From contig JAHBMJ010002517.1 in assembly GCA_018398765.1 (NCBI GenBank), forward strand, positions 48,040 through 85,539: a stretch of DNA of 37,500 nucleotides. Reading direction: 5' to 3'. This DNA is from Chromera velia (taxonomy: Eukaryota > Sar > Chromeraceae). Position numbers and translations under genes: made by a program. Below are positions 31,697 through 37,500 of the stretch, one piece after another; the first letter of the stretch is position 1; every line of letters begins with the position of its first letter. Below the pieces are notes generated by a model. That model was not told where the DNA came from, ran no database searches, and saw only the letters and a list, made by a program, of their open reading frames with translations.

Positions 31697-31890
31697 GAAT
31701 TTGAAGTAGGAATATGGGGTAGGAATATGAAGGAATATGTAGGAATATGAGGTATAGCAATCTACTAGTAAAAATCGGTAGGAATTTAAATGAAAATTCC
31801 TGGTACCAGGAAATTAATATTTTTTTTTATATTTCTACCTCATAAAATTTAATATTCCTGCATATTCCCTCATATTCCTACCTCAAATTC
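31697..31890. repeat. Fold-back element built of GGAATAT/ATATTCC words
   Basis: The left half is rich in GTAGGAATATG and the right half in CATATTCCTAC, mirrored about the perfect 16-bp palindrome TTCCTGGTACCAGGAA (31797-31812). Similar ATTCCT-rich tracts lie at 33596-33795 and 36955-37020. Confidence 0.65.
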
Positions 31891-31939
31891 CAGTAGAACT
31901 AGAGCTGCTATCGCTACACTCCCAGATCACATCTTAATA

Positions 31940-32640
31940 ATATACAAAAAAGTTTACCAGGTCCCTACTCGTTCCATAGAAGGCCACCAAGTGAAAGAAC
32001 TGCTCATTGTACTTACTGATTGATCGATTGGGATTCAATGCACTAGGTTGTGATGCAGTGGCTAGACTTACGTACAGGGCTCATAGGTATTACAGAAAGT
32101 TCTGACATACATAGTCTGTTCTGGTATTCCAACTCCTAGAAGTTAACTTTGAACTTTAGGGTGGACTTGTGTACTGCATGCTGATATATGCATGCAGGCA
32201 TGTGGATAGATGGATGCCATTGGACTTACGCATGCACATGTGCTCGGCATGCGCGCACTGAATGCTTTCCTGCCATTCATATACTGACTTTACTTCATAA
32301 TATAATGCAATGCATCATGTCACGTATGCATGGCCTGCCATAAGCGGCGTGGCCATAGCGGCTCCACAATGTGCGCACGGGTGGGCACGGTACCGGCTCT
32401 GCAATGCGCGGCACCTTATACAGAGAAGTCTGCCAGATCCGTACTCCTTCCATACGAGGCCACGGTGGCCCACCAGATAAAAAAACTGTTCATTGTACTC
32501 ACTGATTGATCGATCGGGATTTAACGCATCATGCCATACATGCACGGCCTGCCATAAGCAGCGCGGCCACAGCCTGGGCCACAGCGGCTCCGCAATGCGC
32601 GTACGGGCACGCATGGCACCGGCTCTGCAATGCGCGGCGC
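31940..32640. repeat. Composite direct repeats (units B-A-B-A order)
   Basis: Unit B (about 31945-32045, with TTCATAGAAGGCCACC-like and ATTGTACTTACTGATTGATC) recurs at about 32425-32527. Unit A (32307-32412, CATGGCCTGCCATAAGC, CGGCTCTGCAATGCGCGG) recurs at 32526-32637. Part of A appears again at 33540-33600. No gene. Confidence 0.7.
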
Positions 32641-32929
32641 CTCGCATTGCCCCCTCCCCTACTCATACTCCTCCCCTCGGTCGTTTTATTACCAAATTAA
32701 TACGAATCGAACAATGAAAGAGAGAAGAAAAGACGGGGAAATTAGAAAGAATGAAACCAAATCTATTCAAAAGAAGCAGAACGTGCACGCACAAGACATA
32801 AAATGCGATGGACAAAGAAATTTAAAGCTGGAAAGAAAGAAAATCGAATGAAAATTGACTGACTTATTTGGCATAGAACTGAAACCGTTACAGCGTACAA
32901 TGCATATAACCTTTGAATTATTCGTTTTC

Positions 32930-33165
32930 CGACATCTATGCTGTGCATATAGCCCCAAAGGGATGCAGCGCATATAACTATATAGGCGGACTTGAGACGG
33001 TCATGCTGTGCACATCGCGGATGTCATCGCCATCAGGGCGTACGACATATATAACTAACCAAAAGGTCATGCTGTGTACATTGCCAACAGGCTAGGCTAA
33101 TAGGCTGTGCTGTATATATAACTAAGCAAAAAGTTATGCTGTGCATATTACCAAAAAAGAAATCG
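32930..33165. repeat. 65-67-bp degenerate tandem repeat
   Basis: ATGCTGTGCATAT-type cores recur at 32938, 33003, 33068 and 33136, with an extra partial one at 33108. Each is preceded by TATATAACTAA-type sequence. No coding content. Confidence 0.7.
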
Positions 33166-33820
33166 AGCAACCATGCCATGCGTTACAACCAGACAAGCTC
33201 CCCCCCCCCCCGCAATCATGACGCATTCGACATATAGCTGACACCAAAAATTTAAAAAGAAGTGGAGAGAAGAGAAAGAAGATAAAAGGTGCACACTATT
33301 TGTGTAAAAGGGAAGAGGAAGAAAAGAGATTCTCTGAATGAGAAGACCGACATGCCCCCCCCCCAAAAGGAGCAAAAGTTTAACGTATCCAGCCCCATTA
33401 CAAAATCAAAGTACCTACTCGATACGGTAAGTAAACACCTCAGTGCCTGAGAGCCTAGCTGGGAGCACATTCCTATAAGACACAACCGCTTCCGAAATGG
33501 GGTTAATGTAGCCAAATACTAGGCCAAATGAAGGCCACTCGGGCACGGCACCGGCTCTCTAATGCACGGCGCCTTACCCTGCCCCCTTCCTATTCATACT
33601 AATTCCTTCATATTCCTGTATATTCCTTCTGACATATTCTTGCCTATCTTTTTTATCAAATTCCTGCTTTAGTTCCTAGCTGCTGCTAAAAACTTTTGTC
33701 TTAATTTTTTAGTTAATTTCCTAATTTACAGGAATTTATTTTTTAAATTCTTGTTAATTTTGACCTATAGATTCCTACTTCATATTCCTGCATATTAAAG
33801 CCTTCATATTAAAGCCTAAA
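33166..33820. other. Spacer with poly-C runs and ATTCCT repeats
   Basis: Poly-C runs near 33201 and 33355. Partial unit A at 33540-33600. ATTCCT-rich tract at 33596-33795 leading to the LINE. No gene. Confidence 0.5.
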
Positions 33821-34072
33821 ATGAAAAACTTAAAACAGAAGAAAGCCGAAGGGACAGAAAGAGGGCAAGAAGAGAGATGCCAGAGAGAATACGAAGAGAG
33901 AAGAAAACAACTAGAAGAGGTAGAGAGAGAGAGGATCGGGATTAAGAAAAGGGAAGCATCCAAGGAAACAATGAGAAAGGTGCAAAGAATAAGAAAGAAA
34001 ATAGGAGAAGGAGGATGCTGGAGGGTCTAGAGGAGACTAGGAATAGAAGACAAGAAGAGAGAACCAAGGAGG

Positions 34073-34810
34073 ATGAAGGACAGTCTCACAATAGAACAAG
34101 TTGCAAAAGGATGGGAAAAACAGATAAAACTCCCAGACGATGAAGTGGAAACAGAAAAGAAAGAAGAATATAAAAGATACATAGCAGTAAGAGAAAAGAA
34201 CACGAAGATAGCTACCAAAAAGGAGGTGAAGGAGGCAATGAAAAAAGCAGGGAATCCTAAGAAAGCTGCTGGAAAGGATGGAATGCCTCTGGGTCTGCTC
34301 AGGTTGCATGAAAAATCTCAAGTGATGGTGAATGTATATGCTGATTTGATTAATACATCTTTTCGTTATGCGTGGTGGCCAGAAGGATGGAATGATTTAC
34401 CGGTGACGGCATTGGCGAAGCCTGGCAAGTCACAGGCAGTGATGGAGGGATGGAGAAACGTGCATCTGGCATGTGCAGACACAAAATGGGGGGACACGAT
34501 TCTCGGTAATAATGTAGAGAGAGAAGCAAGGCAGAACTCATGGCAGTTTGCATATAGAAAGAAAACAGGAACATACGATGCCATCTTTCTTTTTTTGTTT
34601 GTAATTGCCCACCATCTCTCTATGATTGTGGCCCTCGTTGATTTCACTCAAACTTTTGACGAAGTCAGGCATAGCAAGCTTGAGCAGCAACTGAGAGAGG
34701 CAGGGGTTTCAGAAGAGCTAATCCGATGGGCCTTGTCATCGCTCGAGAAAGTAAGAGCAAGAGTGAAAGGGACAGGAAAGTGGTATCCAGAACAGATAGG
34801 AACAAAATAA
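34073..34810 (+). pseudogene. LINE reverse transcriptase, N-terminal part
   Basis: 245 open codons covering the linker and the first RT motifs up to the fingers/palm. It ends at a TAA exactly where other LINE RTs have Gln before Gly-Gly. The frame upstream (33821-34030) is the same, separated by a TAG, and is a Glu/Arg/Lys-rich coiled-coil-like linker. Confidence 0.8.
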
Positions 34811-34954
34811 GGAGGGTCCAGTGGGCCCACTTTTTTCAAAGCATACGTACATGACCTTCAGAGAGAGTAAGAAAGGAAGGGAGGGCTGGGAGAAGGACAA
34901 TAGGAAAACAGGGAGAAAGACCAAAAGTACTGGTTGGAGAGGATGGGAGGTGGG

Positions 34955-36858
34955 TAGATTTTTTCTCCGTATTATTTGCAGACGATACGACTTTGCTTGA
35001 TGCAACAGACACAGAATTGAACAAACTGCTGGAGGGATTGAAGAAGTATGCAGAGCTGCTCCGTCTGCTCTTTTCTGACAAATTGAGAGTACTGAGGCTA
35101 GTACTGAGGTTTGGAAAGTAAAGGCAGACAGAAGAAATCAGAATAGGCAGTATGGTACTGAAAAAAGAGAAAGCACAGCCATTAAATTTTTTGGGTCTGG
35201 TTCTTCCCTCAAACTGCGACCTCGATGTAATGATGGTAGACAGAGCAGTGAGAGCAGAGAGATGTATACAAGGATTGATAGGAAAGTTAGCCAGAGAGCC
35301 AGCCGTACCGCCGGCAGAATGTTTTCATTTGTTTAATCAGATGGTGTGTGCAGTGTGGATGTATGAATGCGAGATATACCTATGCACAGACAGGGCCTGT
35401 ACAGAATTCGACGAAAAACAAAGACGCTTTATGAGGTGGGTCTTGGGGCTAAGGAAGATAGAAAGCGCAGACACTACATTGATGGAGGAAGGGATGTTTC
35501 TAATTGACATTGAAGTGGCAGAGAGGACGATCAGATGGGCAAGAAAGGCACTAAAAGAAAAGAGGAAGGAGATGATTGGGCAGGCTGTCATTCATTACTT
35601 GAAAGGAGGAGTAGAGGATGAACTGAAGAGGGGAAGAAGAACAGAGTTGCATCCCTTTCACTTCTTTCTGCACTTGAAGAAATGTATACAGACACTATTC
35701 ACAGAGAGAGGCCTTCATCCCTTTTCAAAAGAGAAGTTCGCAGGCCAGCCAGGAGAGATAGGGACACACGCAGTGAATGAAAGAGTAGATAGGATGGAAA
35801 GATAGATTGTAAATAAGACAGATAAAGAAATAAAAGAGAGGAAGAAAGAAATCTTCAGGTAGAGAATTGAGAGGGGAGTGAGAGAGAAAGATAGAAAAGA
35901 GAGAAAAAAAGGAAGAAAAGTCCATATGACACATATACACCGAACAAAAGCAAACGGAAACAGATTGCAGCTCATTTTGTTTGAAAAGGCGTCAGAAGAA
36001 AGACCAAGAGAGGGAATGAAAATAGAGAAAGAAAAACTGGGACGGGTGCCCTTTTCTTATAGAAGGGTAGCACCAAGAGGAGAATACAGAAGGAGAGCAG
36101 CCTCAGGCTGCAGAGTAGGAGACAGGACGTTAGCGGGAACAAAGGGAAAAGTGCCAGAAAGAGGAGGGCAGAGAGTGCCATTGGAGGAGAGACTTTGCCC
36201 TTATTGCAAACTTTAAGGATGGATGGAAACAGAGGTGTTGGAGGACGAGATCCATATGCTGACTAAGTGTCCGATTTATGATAGAGAAAAAGTGCACATG
36301 TATAGAACATTAGGAGCAGACTGGAACGAGGGAAGAGAAAAGAGAATAAGAGAAGTTTGTAGAGAGAAAAGAGAAGGACAAAGAGGAAGACTGCACACTG
36401 AGGCTCTGTTCAAATTCTTGATGAACGAAGGGCATAGTGCGGTGGATGAGTTTCTGGGGAGGGCGGCGTTCAGAAGAAGAGTGTTCAAGGAAAGCCCAGG
36501 AAGGTACGCACCTGGAAGCTGTCTAGATAAAACAGTGCTAGCACAGAGACACGGAGTGATCACAAAAAGAAAAGAAGGAACGGAAAGAAGAAAAAAAGAA
36601 TACAAGACCATCCTGGAAGCAATGGAAGCAGGAAGACAGCTGAGGGAGGGAGAAGGAGAAATCGTTGAGAGAAGAATGGAGAGAGGGCGTGCACAAAACC
36701 AAAGTGTCCTTTCGTTCTGTGTCATTGGATCGATTTTTGGAGCAGTCCCTTTTGAGCAGCCCATAGACCAAAGCATGCAAAGCGCAGACAGATTGTTGTT
36801 TGTTAGCGGCCTGGGAAACCAGGCGGGCCATGGAGTGTGGTCTGAGCCTCAGCGATGA
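34955..36858 (+). pseudogene. LINE RT palm to C-terminal zinc knuckle
   Basis: One frame with four stops. The palm box LFADDTTLLD is intact. Then KKEKAQPLNFLGLVLPSNCD (the L-N-F/Y-L-G motif), the thumb region (to 35805), a basic linker (35878-36200), the C-x2-C...H...C knuckle across the TAA at 36214, and a helical tail to 36858. Confidence 0.8.
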
Positions 36859-36947
36859 GGTACACCCCCCTGCCGTTTGCAGGGGCGACCTCTATAAGGC
36901 AAAACGGCGACAGTGCTCTAGGGCACCACTAATCACTAATCACTAAT
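36857..36947 (+). other. LINE 3' UTR hairpin and heptamer tail
   Basis: A stem CCCCTGC/GCAGGGG (36867-36873 with 36879-36885, loop CGTTT) sits inside an outer stem GAGGT/ACCTC (36857-36861, 36888-36892). The outer stem starts within the ORF stop codon. The tail is (CACTAAT)x3 at 36927-36947. LINE reverse transcriptases often recognise such a 3' stem. Confidence 0.65.
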
Positions 36948-36950
36948 TCT

Positions 36951-37500
36951 TACCCTATATTCCTATAAATTCCTTCACATTCCTACTACTAGTACCTGAA
37001 ATTCCTTCATATTCCTGATAACTTGCAGGGGTGTTAATCTAGGTGTTAATTATGGTCTTATTGGTCTGGCAGCGCCCAAAGAAAAGAAAAATGTTAGGTT
37101 ACTGTATGTTTGGTTCAGGTTTATAGCCTGATTCACGTAAAATTTCAAGTTCAATGGTAATTTTTAAGTTAGGTTTTGACCGGCTCTCGTCATGATGCAA
37201 CGTTTGCCGTCACTGGCAATCGTTGATCATTGTCCGTCTATATATAGATCCTTTGTTAAAATTTTGTTGAAATTATAAATTTAAGGTTATATAGATCCGA
37301 GTCTACAGTCTTGATATATCCGTAGTCTGTGGACCCTAGACGCATATTAAATTGTTTTTGAAATATGCAAAGCCTGTTTAAAACATCTAAATAAGCCTTT
37401 AAAAAGTTAAAATCTAGGTTAAAATGCCTTCAATCAAAACTATACCTTCAAAACATAAAAATCCTTTAATTCAGTTGTTGCCCTGCTAGCTCTGGCAACA
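36951..37500. other. AT-rich end of window, no gene
   Basis: ATTCCT-type tract to about 37020, then ACTTGCAGGGGTGTTAA, resembling ACTTGCAGGGTAAC at 13464-13477, where AAATCCT-type repeats precede it. Nothing coding seen to the window end. Confidence 0.5.

Larger units (their letters stand above)
33821..36950 (+). mobile_element. LINE of a second family, degenerate
   Basis: About 1010 codons in two frames with one frameshift (between 34870 and 34955). RT landmarks in order: AAGKDGMPLGLLR; WPEGWNDLPVTALAKPGKS; RNVHLA; WQFAYRKKTGTYDAIF; ALVDFTQTFDEVRHSKL; then GTK-stop-GGSSGPTFFKAYVHDL; and FFSVLFADDTTLLDAT (Y/F-A-D-D box). The C-terminal knuckle is LCPYCKL-stop-GWMETEVLEDE, IHMLTKCPIYDRE. Stops: TAG about 34028, TAA 34808, TAA about 35119, TAG about 35803 and about 35860, TAA 36214; true end TGA 36856. 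No APE endonuclease domain, so 5'-truncated. The 3' UTR has a hairpin and a (CACTAAT)3 tail. Confidence 0.85.

Noticed and set aside
33201-33370. Poly-C runs as a quadruplex cluster
   Set aside because: Two isolated C-runs about 150 bases apart do not make the four-tract pattern needed within one short segment.

Overview
The window looks like nuclear DNA from a eukaryotic alga with a complex plastid. An alveolate of the chromerid type (Chromera-like) is my best guess. The reasons are spliced genes with GT..AG introns, one gene whose N-terminus reads as a signal peptide followed by a plastid transit peptide with an A-S-A-F junction, long microsatellites inside introns, and a heavy load of decayed retroelements. 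The organism is inferred; no rRNA or tRNA gene was found to anchor it. One undetermined base (about 28782) lies in an intron, so this is an assembled genomic contig.

Layout. 0.36-3.56 kb: a minus-strand, multi-exon gene for a secreted Cys-containing protein of unknown family. Its introns carry GAA and CTTT/CTTC arrays. 4.17-9.71 kb: a nearly complete but dead Ty3/Gypsy element on the minus strand, sharing its 5' LTR with a second, truncated copy (9.45-10.58 kb) of the same family. 10.71-12.31 kb: a plus-strand 533-residue ORF with a 17-residue Cys-containing repeat. 12.72-12.90 kb: the 3' end of a LINE abutting a scrap of the Gypsy LTR. 14.49-15.99 kb: a minus-strand three-exon gene for a putative plastid membrane protein, divergent from a compact 164-residue gene (16.64-17.13 kb).

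18.17-19.37 kb: a 1.2-kb LTR element with a 5-bp target-site duplication whose only coding content is an integrase C-terminus plus chromodomain. 19.78-20.78 kb: a large inverted repeat. 21.15-21.68 kb: a hAT-like MITE with an 8-bp target-site duplication. 21.91-23.46 kb: a 5'-truncated LINE of the same family as the 12.7-kb fragment. 24.15-25.87 kb: two head-to-head unknown ORFs interrupted by TAG codons, lying between GTAACC-rich blocks. 26.84-27.36 kb: a GC-rich island with CCGCGG hairpins. 27.67-29.26 kb: a two-exon, signal-peptide-bearing glycosyltransferase of the exostosin (GT64) type. 30.6-33.6 kb: stacked tandem, fold-back and composite repeats. 33.8-36.95 kb: a second, different LINE with one frameshift and several stops. 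The rest is AT-rich and I see no gene in it.

Four or five loci look like host genes: secreted protein, 533-residue repeat protein, plastid protein, 164-residue protein and GT64 enzyme. They do not form an operon-like pathway. The organising feature is mobile-element turnover. The most unusual item is the chromodomain-only LTR element. In-frame stops in the dead elements mostly fit single C-to-T changes of Gln or Arg codons.
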